DNA of 64,000 nucleotides from Parvularcula sp039822105 (GTDB lineage: Bacteria > Pseudomonadota > Alphaproteobacteria > Caulobacterales > Parvularculaceae), in NCBI GenBank assembly GCA_039822105.1, contig JBCBMW010000011.1:1-64000 (forward strand). The letters are read 5' to 3'. The stretch's first letter is position 1. Every line of letters begins with the position of its first letter. The notes beneath the pieces are model-generated. The model saw only the letters and a program-made list of their open reading frames with translations. It had not been told where the DNA came from and made no database searches. Made by a program: the position numbers and the translations under genes. This document shows positions 31,229 through 39,738 of the stretch, piece after piece.

Positions 31229-31948
31229 ATGCCGAGGAATGTACCCCTCAACAATGTCGAGCATCAAAATCTCCGTGTCGTGACGGGGTTCGACGCCCGC
31301 TTTGGCGACAGCGTGAATCAGGTGCCTGTCTTTCCGACGGAATTCCGTGAACTGCAGAAAGAATATCCGATCGTCTTCCGAAAGGATGATCAGGACCAGC
31401 TCCAAGCTGTTGCGCTTCTCGGTCTTGATTTGGACGAGAACCTCTTCTTGCAAGATGGTCGATGGAACGCGCGCTACGTGCCTGCGATCCAGCAGCGAGG
31501 CCCGTTTCTGATTGGTCTAAGGGCGGCAGATTCCAGCGGCGCCGTCGGTGATCCGGTCGTTCACATTGATCTTGATCACCCGCGGGTGAGTGAAGAGGAG
31601 GGTGAGTTCATCTTCCTGCCGCATGGCGGCAATTCAGCGTATCTGGACCATGTCACCGGCGTCTTGCAGTCGATTAATGATGGGCATGCGATCAGTCAAG
31701 TGATGTTCGAAGCCCTCGAAGAGGCCGGCATCTTGGAACCCGTGAGCTTGCGCCTCAGTCTCAGTGATACTGAACAGTATACGATTGATAACTGCATGGC
31801 GGTCAGTGAGCAGAAGATCATAGAGCTCGATGCTGAGGCGACAGCAAAGCTCAACCGCCAGGGATTTCTTGCCCTCGCCATGTACGCCGCAACGTCGCTG
31901 ACCAACATTCCTTATCTCTTGGAGATGAAGAATAGGAAGAACGCTTAA
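31229..31948 (+). CDS. SapC-family protein
   Basis: 239 residues of the SapC family (PF07277), named after a Campylobacter S-layer locus but of unknown biochemical role. Typical segments are ARFGDSVNQVPVFPTEFREL near the N-terminus, YPIVFRKDDQ, FLQDGRWNARYVPAIQQRGP, FLIG, and the C-terminal QGFLALAMYAATSLTNIPYL. No signal peptide. ATG 31229 (MPRNVPLNN) fits the family start; the frame is open upstream. In Caulobacterales and relatives this gene sits between a TonB receptor and cupin/tryptophan-halogenase genes, as here, which points to a shared accessory role for the receptor or its substrate. Confidence 0.88.
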   Translation: MPRNVPLNNVEHQNLRVVTGFDARFGDSVNQVPVFPTEFRELQKEYPIVFRKDDQDQLQAVALLGLDLDENLFLQDGRWNARYVPAIQQRGPFLIGLRAADSSGAVGDPVVHIDLDHPRVSEEEGEFIFLPHGGNSAYLDHVTGVLQSINDGHAISQVMFEALEEAGILEPVSLRLSLSDTEQYTIDNCMAVSEQKIIELDAEATAKLNRQGFLALAMYAATSLTNIPYLLEMKNRKNA

Positions 31949-31987
31949 GGGTCTGATGGGAGGAGAGGCATCGCCTCGTTCGGATTG

Positions 31988-32998
31988 ATGAAGTCTGTTG
32001 AAAGGATCAGTACAGAAGACTGTCGTCTCGATGACGTCATCACTGGTGACGATCCGATCATCATCAGCGGCGAAGCATCGGACTGGCCGCTGGTCGCCGA
32101 AGGCCTCAAATCTGCAGATGCTGCGATGGCTTACCTCTTGCGGTTCGATCAAGGGCGACAGGTTCTGCGCTACTATGGTGCTGCCGACATCAAAGGGCGC
32201 TTTGCGTATAATGACGATCTGACAGGGTTCAACTTTACCGCTGAACAAATGCCGTTGGCTGAGGTTTTTGCTGAGATCACGTCCGCGATGGAGCAAGAGA
32301 AACCGGGCTCCTGTTACATCGGCTCGACCGATATAGCGTCCTATCTACCTGGTCTCCTTGACAACAATGGTGTCGATCAGTCTTGCGCGATCTACAAGAA
32401 CCGCGATCCGATGGTCAGTGTATGGATGGGCAACCGCACCGTCGCCGCTGCGCATTTTGACATCTCTGATAACTTGGTCTGCAACATGGTCGGCCATCGG
32501 CGGTTCACGCTGTTTCCGCCGGAGCAGATCGTGAACCTCTATCCTGGGCCGATCGAACGGACGCCTGGTGGTCAGGTCATCAGTCTCGTGGACTTCCGCG
32601 ATCCTGATTCTGAGAAATTTCCGCAGGCGGAGGAGGCGATGCGTCACGCGCTTGTTGCCGAGCTTGGACCTGGTGACATGCTCTACTATCCAGGCATGTG
32701 GTGGCATCAGGTGGAGGCGCTCGACAGCTTCAACGTGATGATCAACTATTGGTGGGATCGCGGTCCTGATTTCCAGGACTCTCCCGACGTCACGCTCTGG
32801 CATGCGCTCCTCAGCCTCCGCGGCCGCCCGCAGCGCGAAAAGGACGCATGGAAAGCAATCTTTGACTACTACATTTTCGGTGAAGCAGCAGCGGCAACCG
32901 GCCATCTGCCTGAGGAGGCACTCGGTCCGTTGGGTGATCTTGATCAAGGGATGGCCCGGCGCCTGAGGGCCAATATCCTTAAGCGGATGAACAGATAG
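31988..32998 (+). CDS. Cupin-8/JmjC-type (FIH-like) putative Fe(II)/2-oxoglutarate hydroxylase
   Basis: 336 residues of the cupin-like domain 8 family, related to the asparaginyl hydroxylase FIH. The iron-binding facial triad is intact: His156 and Asp158 in AAAHFDISDN and His240 in YPGMWWHQVEAL. The RRFTLFPPEQ segment at 171-180 is the usual core strand. No signal peptide, so it is cytosolic. Substrate unknown. The start is ATG 31988, with TTG just before it as an alternative. It sits 39 bases after sapC and 8 bases before the first halogenase gene, clearly one operon. Confidence 0.88.
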   Translation: MKSVERISTEDCRLDDVITGDDPIIISGEASDWPLVAEGLKSADAAMAYLLRFDQGRQVLRYYGAADIKGRFAYNDDLTGFNFTAEQMPLAEVFAEITSAMEQEKPGSCYIGSTDIASYLPGLLDNNGVDQSCAIYKNRDPMVSVWMGNRTVAAAHFDISDNLVCNMVGHRRFTLFPPEQIVNLYPGPIERTPGGQVISLVDFRDPDSEKFPQAEEAMRHALVAELGPGDMLYYPGMWWHQVEALDSFNVMINYWWDRGPDFQDSPDVTLWHALLSLRGRPQREKDAWKAIFDYYIFGEAAAATGHLPEEALGPLGDLDQGMARRLRANILKRMNR

Positions 32999-33006
32999 AG
33001 GCGACA

Positions 33007-34503
33007 ATGGTGGCGAAGCGCAAAAAAGTGGTGATCGCAGGCGGCGGCACAGCTGGCTGGATTGCAGCTGCCGCACTGGCGCGACACCTTGGGCCACTCC
33101 TCGATATCACCTTGGTGGAATCAGACGCTATCGGAACAATTGGCGTGGGTGAAGCCACCATTCCAACGCACCAAACCTTTCACCGTCTGCTCGGGCTCGA
33201 TGAGCAGGTGTTCATGCGTGCCACTCAGGCGACGTTCAAGCTCGGCATCGCGTTCGAGAATTGGGCGATGGAGGGTGACCGCTACATCCACGCCTTTGGG
33301 CAAGTGGGAAAATCCACCTGGGTCGCGAATTTCCAACACATGTGGAGCCATGCCCACGGGCGCGGCTTGGCGGGGCCGCTCGACGATTACTGCTTTGAGC
33401 TGCAGGCTGCGGAGGCCGGCCGGTTCGCGACATCGGAGAAGTCACCCATCAGCTATGCTTATCATCTTGATGCGTCACTTTACGCAAAGCTCCTTCGGCA
33501 ACTCAGTGAACAGAACGGTGTCCGGCGCGTTGAGGGGCGGATCAACGAGGTTCAACAAGACCCAGATGGCGGCAACATCACGGCTCTCGCTCTTGAATCG
33601 GGAGAGGTTTTGAGCGGCGATTTCTTTATCGACTGCACTGGGTTTCGCGCACTCCTGATCGGGGAGACCCTCGGGTCGGCATTTGTCGATTGGTCCGATA
33701 TGTTGCCCTGCGACCGCGCCCTGGCTGTTCAGACCGAGGCAACCGAACCAGCCCGTCCGTATACCCGCGCTATTGCCCATGATGCTGGTTGGCGGTGGAA
33801 GATTCCTCTGCAACACAGGGTCGGCAATGGTCTGGTCTATTGCAGCGAATTTCTGTCAGAGGACGAAGCACATCACCGACTGATGGGCGCTGTGGATGGC
33901 GAAACGGTGACGGAGCCGCGATCCATCCGGTTCCGGACCGGCATGCGAGAGCGGACTTGGGTCAAGAATTGCCTGGCCTTGGGTCTGTCGAGCGGTTTTG
34001 TCGAGCCGCTTGAGTCCACCAGTATCCACCTTATCCAATATGCTGTGACGCGGCTGATCCAGCTGTTCCCCTTTGCCGACGACGCTTCAGCGCTTCGTGA
34101 TCAGTATAACGTGGAAAACACGAAGGATATGGAACACCTGCGAGACTTCATTGTGCTTCACTACCATCTGAACCAGCGAGAGGGTGAGCCGTTTTGGGAT
34201 CGCTGCCGGTCGATGGCGATCTCGCCATCTCTCGCAAAGCGCATCGCCCTTTTCCAAGAAAGCTTCCACACCTATCAGGGTCCGGATGAGTTGTTCCGCC
34301 TGGACTCGTGGCTGCAGGTGATGGTCGGGCAAAGGCTCGACTGGAACAGCTCTCACCAAATGCCAGCGATGATGGCGGATGATCAGTTGAAGAACGCGTT
34401 GGCGTCCCTCAAGGCCAATATCGATAGCGCGGTCGCCACCATGCCTCCGCACCATGAGTTTGTGAGGCAGTACTGCGCGGCTGAGAACCCAAGCCGCCGA
34501 TGA
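33007..34503 (+). CDS. Flavin-dependent tryptophan halogenase-family protein 1
   Basis: 498 residues of the tryptophan halogenase family (PF04820). The FAD-binding GGGTAGW is at 12-18, IGVGEATIP at 45-53, the catalytic-position lysine Lys78 in TFKLGI (PrnA Lys79), the family signature WRWKIP at 262-267 and Glu336 in EPLESTSI (PrnA Glu346). All residues known to be needed for halogenation are therefore present. No tryptophan-derived natural-product genes are nearby; the setting with a TonB receptor, SapC and cupin-8 suggests a different substrate. A flavin reductase partner is not encoded next to it. Cytosolic. Confidence 0.92.
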   Translation: MVAKRKKVVIAGGGTAGWIAAAALARHLGPLLDITLVESDAIGTIGVGEATIPTHQTFHRLLGLDEQVFMRATQATFKLGIAFENWAMEGDRYIHAFGQVGKSTWVANFQHMWSHAHGRGLAGPLDDYCFELQAAEAGRFATSEKSPISYAYHLDASLYAKLLRQLSEQNGVRRVEGRINEVQQDPDGGNITALALESGEVLSGDFFIDCTGFRALLIGETLGSAFVDWSDMLPCDRALAVQTEATEPARPYTRAIAHDAGWRWKIPLQHRVGNGLVYCSEFLSEDEAHHRLMGAVDGETVTEPRSIRFRTGMRERTWVKNCLALGLSSGFVEPLESTSIHLIQYAVTRLIQLFPFADDASALRDQYNVENTKDMEHLRDFIVLHYHLNQREGEPFWDRCRSMAISPSLAKRIALFQESFHTYQGPDELFRLDSWLQVMVGQRLDWNSSHQMPAMMADDQLKNALASLKANIDSAVATMPPHHEFVRQYCAAENPSRR

Positions 34504-34515
34504 CCACCGACGTCG

Positions 34516-36045
34516 TTAGTTGCTCACCGCCATCAAGTAGTCTTTGTGCGACGGTAATTTCTCCACTAGGCTGCGTGCCATGCCGGCCACTTTGCTGAAG
34601 TGAACTTCCGCCGAACGGCGCTCGACGTCGGGCAGTCCGCGCGGGGACGGTTTCGTACGAAATCCCATGCCGTACAGCACATATTGATAGCTCGCCGCAG
34701 GGAAGACCTCGTCCTGGTGGTCGAAGTCGAACTGCCAGGGCGGCTGTTCTGCCCAAAGCCGAAGGTTGTCCTTGAGGCTTGTCGGTATACTGCTTGATTC
34801 TCGATTGTCTCGCCAAAACGGCGTGTCTGCTCGTCTGCTGAGAAGGTAGTGCAGCTTGAGAAACTCGATAATCCGTTCCCAGCGGTAGTGGAATTTCGCG
34901 TTGAAGCGCTGGGCAACGACATCCATGGCGTCCCTTGTTGCTGGCAGCTGGTCGGCAATCATCTTGGCAGAGAGCTCCACCAGGACGATAGCTGACGCCT
35001 CGAGCGGCTCGAGAAAACCGGCTGAAAGGCCGACAGCGACGCAATTGTTTCGCCAAAACTCATCTCGGTACCCGGCATTCAAAGCGATTTTCCGGGGCGA
35101 GAGGTTGCGCGTGTCCCCGCCCGTCTTGGCGACATAGGCCATCAAGGCTTCGCTCGCTTCATCCTCTGTTGTGTGAGCGCTGCTGAACACATGGCCGACG
35201 CCGCGCCGCGAGCTTAACCCGATATCCCAGATCCATCCCGCGTCTTGGGCCGTTGAGTTGGTCTGTGAGCCAATCAGTTGGTCATCGGTATAAGGAACTT
35301 GTACAGCGAGAGCCGTGTCTGCGAACAAGGTATCCCCAACGCTTCGTCGTTTAACGCCGTAATGCTCGCCGAGGAGCAGGGAGCGAAACCCTGTGCAATC
35401 GATGAAGAGATCACCCGTGATGGCGCCGTGCTCCTTGGTGATCACCGCGGCGATGTCGCCGTTCGCTGCCGCTTGTACGCTCGTTACGTCGTCCAGCACC
35501 AACTCCACCCCGAGCTTTGCCGTGCAGTGGGCCTTGAGGAACTCCGAGAACCTACCCGCGTTCAGGTGGTAGCCGTAATTGGTTGTTCCGGCATATTCCG
35601 GTGTCAGCGGCAGTTTCGGTGCCAAGGACTGTTCGCACACATACTCTTGAGCGCACACCGCTTGAGAGAAAGACAGGCCACGATCGCGCTCCAACCAATG
35701 TGATGCCAAGTTGGTATCGAAGAAACCCTGCGGCAGCTCAAACGGGTGATAATAATGGTCCGTGTCGGATCCATCGACCCAGCCGCAGAACTTTGACCCT
35801 TGCTTAAATGCAGCGTCACACTCTCTGACGAAATCCTCTTCACGGACGCCGATGGTGCGCAAGGTGGCTCGCATGGTCGGCCATGTTCCCTCGCCAACAC
35901 CGATGATCGGGACATTCGGAGACTCGATGAGACGTATAGAGAGTTTATCCTGTCCCTCGCCACGGTGTTTGGCCGCAAGAACACCGGCCGTGATCCATCC
36001 TGCGGTGCCGCCGCCGACGATGACAACTGTCTTGATTGGATGCAT
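34516..36045 (-). CDS. Flavin-dependent tryptophan halogenase-family protein 2 (variant motif)
   Basis: 509 residues of the same family as the convergent neighbour but clearly different in sequence. It has GGGTAGW at 11-17, IGVGEGTWP at 48-56, Lys81 in AFKQGSKF and Glu349 in EPLEASAI. Two signature positions differ: WxWxIP reads WIWDIG (271-276), and the serine after the catalytic glutamate is Ala350. GAGGCG lies upstream of ATG 36045. The 3' end faces halogenase 1 with 12 bases between stops. The gene is divergent from the second GH3 gene across a 285-bp gap holding a LacI-type operator. Halogenation is not assured. Confidence 0.9.
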   Translation of the reverse strand: MHPIKTVVIVGGGTAGWITAGVLAAKHRGEGQDKLSIRLIESPNVPIIGVGEGTWPTMRATLRTIGVREEDFVRECDAAFKQGSKFCGWVDGSDTDHYYHPFELPQGFFDTNLASHWLERDRGLSFSQAVCAQEYVCEQSLAPKLPLTPEYAGTTNYGYHLNAGRFSEFLKAHCTAKLGVELVLDDVTSVQAAANGDIAAVITKEHGAITGDLFIDCTGFRSLLLGEHYGVKRRSVGDTLFADTALAVQVPYTDDQLIGSQTNSTAQDAGWIWDIGLSSRRGVGHVFSSAHTTEDEASEALMAYVAKTGGDTRNLSPRKIALNAGYRDEFWRNNCVAVGLSAGFLEPLEASAIVLVELSAKMIADQLPATRDAMDVVAQRFNAKFHYRWERIIEFLKLHYLLSRRADTPFWRDNRESSSIPTSLKDNLRLWAEQPPWQFDFDHQDEVFPAASYQYVLYGMGFRTKPSPRGLPDVERRSAEVHFSKVAGMARSLVEKLPSHKDYLMAVSN

Positions 36046-36225
36046 CAGAGCGCCTCGTTATGCTGCAAGTGCGAAGTCTGCGGATGAGTGATCGTATGTC
36101 AGCGCGGCGCAACAAGCGATGGTGCACAGCGCCGCGGACAGCTGGGCCATCCTCCGTAAGGTGAGAAAAAACTCGCCTGTTTCTGCCTTTCGCAATTGAC
36201 CGTGGGACCTATTCACACCATACGT

Positions 36226-36241
36226 TGACAACGTAGTCAAT
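36226..36241. promoter_or_regulatory. LacI-type operator 3 (halogenase 2 / GH3-lacI operon)
   Basis: TTGACAACGTAGTCAA, a 16-bp palindrome with one mismatched pair and a central CG. It lies 90 bases before the GH3 ATG at 36331 and 180 bases before the halogenase ATG at 36045, in a 285-bp gap with no gene. Since lacI is the last gene of the GH3 operon, this site would give autoregulation. Confidence 0.75.
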
Positions 36242-36330
36242 TCTGCGCCCAATGGCGACTGGCAGCCGAGATTTCGGAAGCCGAGCAAATGGTTATGATA
36301 GAATCGCTGGGGCGGCGAGGGGAGGAAGGC

Positions 36331-38637
36331 ATGCGGAGCCGCGGTATGGGTGCCGTTTTGTGCGCGGTGGCCCTGAGCCTTTTGTCGCTCGTTGCGTGCG
36401 GTGCGCAGCAGCAAGGACCGGCGGCCCCCGAGCGCTCTGACCCCATGGTCGCGCTGGTTGCCCAGATGACCACCCAAGAGAAGTTGGGGCAATTGCATCA
36501 GATGCCCGGTGGGCGGAGCAAAGCCCTTAATTCTCGGCTTACGGAGGATGAGTACGACCGTGTACGTGCTGGTCTCGTTGGCTCTTACCTTCACGTTGCG
36601 GGCGCTGAACCGTTGGCTGAATTGCAGCGGGTTGCGGTCGAGGAAAGCCGCCTTGGTATCCCCCTTCTGTTCGCGATGGATGTCGTCCACGGCTACAGGA
36701 CGATCTTTCCGGTGCCGCTTGCAATGGCGAGCACGTGGGACCCTGACGATTGGCAACAGGCGGCGCGTATCTCAGCTGTTGAGGCGTCGGCTTCAGGTCT
36801 TCACTGGACATTCGCGCCGATGGTGGATGTGACGCGCGACGCCCGGTGGGGGCGAGTGGTGGAGGGTGCCGGGAGCGATCCCTATCTCGGTGCACGCATG
36901 GCAGCGGCGCAGGTGCGGGGCTATCAAGGCAGTGATCTCTCTGCGGATGATACCATCTTGGCGGCGACCAAGCACTTTGGCGCTTACGGGGCGCCGTTGG
37001 GCGGCCGAGACTACGGGACAGCTGATCTCAGTGAGCGAACGCTGCACGAGGTCTACTTACCGCCCTTCTATGTGGCCAGTGAGGCTGGGTCCGCGACGAT
37101 GATGACGGCGTTCAACGACATTGGCGGGGTACCGACCACGTCCAATGGCGGATTGATCAACGGCGTTCTTCGCTCCCAATGGGGTTTTGACGGTATGATC
37201 GTCAGTGATTGGAACGCTGTCATTGAGCTGATCAATCACGGTGTTGCCGCTGATCGGTCATCTGCTGCGGCGCAGGCACTAAAGGCGGGCGTCGATATGG
37301 AGATGACGAGCGGATCTTATGTCGGAGATTTGCCGACGCTGGTGAGTGGTGATCCTAATCTGGCCAAAGCGCTGGATGCGTCAGTTCTAAGGGTGTTGCG
37401 GGCGAAGGAGCGTCTTGGGCTTTTTGATGATCCGTATCAGTATCACCGGGCCGAGCGCGAGGCGACGGAGATCTTGACCGATGAACAGCGGGCCGTTGCG
37501 CGCCGCGTTGCATCAAAAGCCGTTGTGCTTCTGAAAAACGAGCAAAACCAACTGCCGATCACTGAAGGGGCGGGCCGTCTCGCCGTTATTGGGGCGTTGG
37601 CGGATGATGCGCTGACCCAGCTTGGCTCCTGGCGTGCGCAGGGCCGGGAGGATGATGTCGTCAGCATTCTTCAGGGTCTAGAGGAATTGGCGCCTGATGG
37701 CGTCGACGTGCTGTTCGCGAGAGGCGCAGGCACAGGCGATGTTTCCCCTCCCGGGCTCGCCGAGGCCGCGGCTCTCGCGAACGCCTCCGATCACGTGCTG
37801 CTGGTTGTGGGTGAGGACTATGACCTTTCCGGAGAGGCCCGAAGCCGGTCGGCTATCGAGTTGCCAGCGAGCCAGAAGGCGTTGGTTGAAGCGGTGCTGG
37901 CTACCGATACTCCTGTTACGGTGCTTTTGGTGACGGGTCGGCCACTCGCCATTCCGCAAATTGCTGAGCAAGCGGATGCTGTCTTGGTCACCTGGATGTT
38001 GGGTGTCGAGGCGGGGCACGCCGTGGCTGATATCGTTTACGGACGGGTCTCACCCGGTGGACGTTTGCCCATCAGTTTTCCGCGGGCGACGGGCCAGGTG
38101 CCATGGAGCTATGCTGAGTTTCCAAGCGGCCGACCCGCCGATCCCGATCTGTCGCGCGACACCAACCGCTATATCGACCTTCCGATCACGCCCCAATACG
38201 CCTTTGGGCATGGTTTGAGTTACACGACCTTCGCTTACCGCGATGTGCGGGCGTCATCAGAAACCATGCCCGCGGACGGTTCGGTGACGATCTCGGTCAC
38301 CGTCACCAACACAGGGTCGCGGGCGGGCGACGAGGTGGTCCAGCTTTACGCTCGCGATCCCCTGGCCACCGTGGCGCGGCCGCGCCTCGAACTCCGCGGT
38401 TTCAAGCGGATCAGCCTTGAGCCCGGCGAGGAAAGGACTGTTTCGTTCGAAGTCGCCGCCGCCCAGCTGGCGATCTTCGATGCGCCTGGTCGATGGCTTG
38501 TTGAGCAGGGTGATCTGATTTTCCACGTCGGTGCGTCCTCGGCGGACCTGAAAGGTAGCGTTGCGGTCCGCGTTGAAGGGCAGGCCGTCAGCACCCGTCC
38601 TGCTGCGGCGATCGAGACACAAGTGACGGTCCGGTGA
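36331..38637 (+). CDS. GH3 family beta-glucosidase, lipoprotein
   Basis: 768 residues. The signal peptide ends LSLVACG, a lipobox with Cys at ~22. The GH3 N-domain includes AMDVVHGYRTIFPVPLAMAS, WTFAPMVDVTRDARWGRVVE, KHFGAYGAPLGGRDY and the nucleophile Asp293 in GMIVSDWNAV. The GH3 C-domain includes VLLKNEQNQLPI and GEDYDLSGEARSR. A C-terminal fibronectin-III-like domain (VTVTNTGSRAGDEVVQLYAR) follows. This is the BglX-type layout, releasing glucose from beta-glucosides in the periplasm. GGGGAGGAAGG precedes ATG 36331. Its stop overlaps the start of the lactonase gene. It heads an operon with lactonase, MFS and lacI. Confidence 0.94.
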   Translation: MRSRGMGAVLCAVALSLLSLVACGAQQQGPAAPERSDPMVALVAQMTTQEKLGQLHQMPGGRSKALNSRLTEDEYDRVRAGLVGSYLHVAGAEPLAELQRVAVEESRLGIPLLFAMDVVHGYRTIFPVPLAMASTWDPDDWQQAARISAVEASASGLHWTFAPMVDVTRDARWGRVVEGAGSDPYLGARMAAAQVRGYQGSDLSADDTILAATKHFGAYGAPLGGRDYGTADLSERTLHEVYLPPFYVASEAGSATMMTAFNDIGGVPTTSNGGLINGVLRSQWGFDGMIVSDWNAVIELINHGVAADRSSAAAQALKAGVDMEMTSGSYVGDLPTLVSGDPNLAKALDASVLRVLRAKERLGLFDDPYQYHRAEREATEILTDEQRAVARRVASKAVVLLKNEQNQLPITEGAGRLAVIGALADDALTQLGSWRAQGREDDVVSILQGLEELAPDGVDVLFARGAGTGDVSPPGLAEAAALANASDHVLLVVGEDYDLSGEARSRSAIELPASQKALVEAVLATDTPVTVLLVTGRPLAIPQIAEQADAVLVTWMLGVEAGHAVADIVYGRVSPGGRLPISFPRATGQVPWSYAEFPSGRPADPDLSRDTNRYIDLPITPQYAFGHGLSYTTFAYRDVRASSETMPADGSVTISVTVTNTGSRAGDEVVQLYARDPLATVARPRLELRGFKRISLEPGEERTVSFEVAAAQLAIFDAPGRWLVEQGDLIFHVGASSADLKGSVAVRVEGQAVSTRPAAAIETQVTVR

Positions 38638-39680
38638 TGGATTGGTCACGCCGACAAGCGATGACGGCTCTGCCTTCGTTCGCCGCCACGATGGCCTGCA
38701 GCCACAGCCGCGAACAGTCTGCGACCGATGCATGGGTCGATGTTCGGTCCGATGCTCTCGCGGATGTGCTCGATCCAAGCGGTGCCGTTCAGGAACTCGC
38801 GCGAGGGTTCACGTGGTCGGAAGGGCCCGCATGGGACCGGACCCGCGGCTGCCTCTATTTCAGTGATGTGCCTGAGAACAAGGCCTATCGTTGGAGTGCG
38901 GAGGAAGGTTTGGCGACGTTTCTCGCGCCCTCGGGCATTGATGCTTCCCATGCGCATGGTTTCCGCGAGCTGGGGTCCAACGGTCTTTGGTGTGCAGATG
39001 ATGGCAGTCTCTTCATCTGTAACCACGGCCGCCGCGCCGTTGAGCGGCTTGATATCGAAAGCGGTGGGCGCTCGATCGTGGTCTCGCATTATCAGGGTAG
39101 GGCCTTTAACAGCCCGAACGATCTCGTCTTCGCGCGCGACGGCACGCTCTACTTTACCGATCCGCCCTATGGGCTTGAAGGACTTTCCCACTCGCCGCTA
39201 AAGGCGATGGAGGAGAACGGTGTTTACCGGCGCCGTCCTTCGGGCGCCGTCGAGCGCATCCTTGATGACATGACGTTTCCCAACGGGGTCGCGCTGTCAC
39301 CTTCTGAAGATGCGCTCTACATCTCTCAGTCGGACCCGGACGATCATTATATCCGCCGATTGATCCTGGGCGAGAACGGATCGGTTGTTGCCGACGAACG
39401 GTGGTTTGAGGCCTCGGCTCTTTCCGCCGCCGGGGAGCCGGGGCTCTGCGACGGCCTTGCGGTTGCTGCTGATGGAACGGTGTTTGCGGCGGGCCCAGGC
39501 GGGGTGTTGATCCTCGACCCTGAAGGACGCCTTCTCGGCCGGATTGTGCTGGGCGGGCCGACAGGCAATTGCACGTTTGGGGAGGATGGGCGGTCGTTGT
39601 TCATCACTTCTGGACAGAGATTGGTGAAGGTGAGAACAAAGGCTCTCGGGCTCCGCTGGGCGACAGGGGCTTTTAGCTAA
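38637..39680 (+). CDS. SMP-30/gluconolactonase-family lactonase, putative lipoprotein
   Basis: 347 residues of the SMP-30/gluconolactonase beta-propeller family. The metal ligands expected for the family are visible: Glu62 in SEGPAW, Asn161 in NSPNDLVF, Asn216 in FPNGVAL and Asp272 in CDGLAVAADG. The N-terminus MDWSRRQAMTALPSF, then AATMAC, looks like an exported twin-arginine-type signal with Cys21 as lipidation site. It would hydrolyse glucono-lactone or a similar sugar lactone in the periplasm, feeding the gluconate permease and kinase at 20-22 kb. ATG 38637 overlaps the GH3 stop by one base. Confidence 0.9.
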   Translation: MDWSRRQAMTALPSFAATMACSHSREQSATDAWVDVRSDALADVLDPSGAVQELARGFTWSEGPAWDRTRGCLYFSDVPENKAYRWSAEEGLATFLAPSGIDASHAHGFRELGSNGLWCADDGSLFICNHGRRAVERLDIESGGRSIVVSHYQGRAFNSPNDLVFARDGTLYFTDPPYGLEGLSHSPLKAMEENGVYRRRPSGAVERILDDMTFPNGVALSPSEDALYISQSDPDDHYIRRLILGENGSVVADERWFEASALSAAGEPGLCDGLAVAADGTVFAAGPGGVLILDPEGRLLGRIVLGGPTGNCTFGEDGRSLFITSGQRLVKVRTKALGLRWATGAFS

Positions 39681-39738
39681 GTACTGAGGGATTGTGACCC
39701 GCCGTGTGCATTGGGGCGGATAGAAGAAGGGTGCTTCG

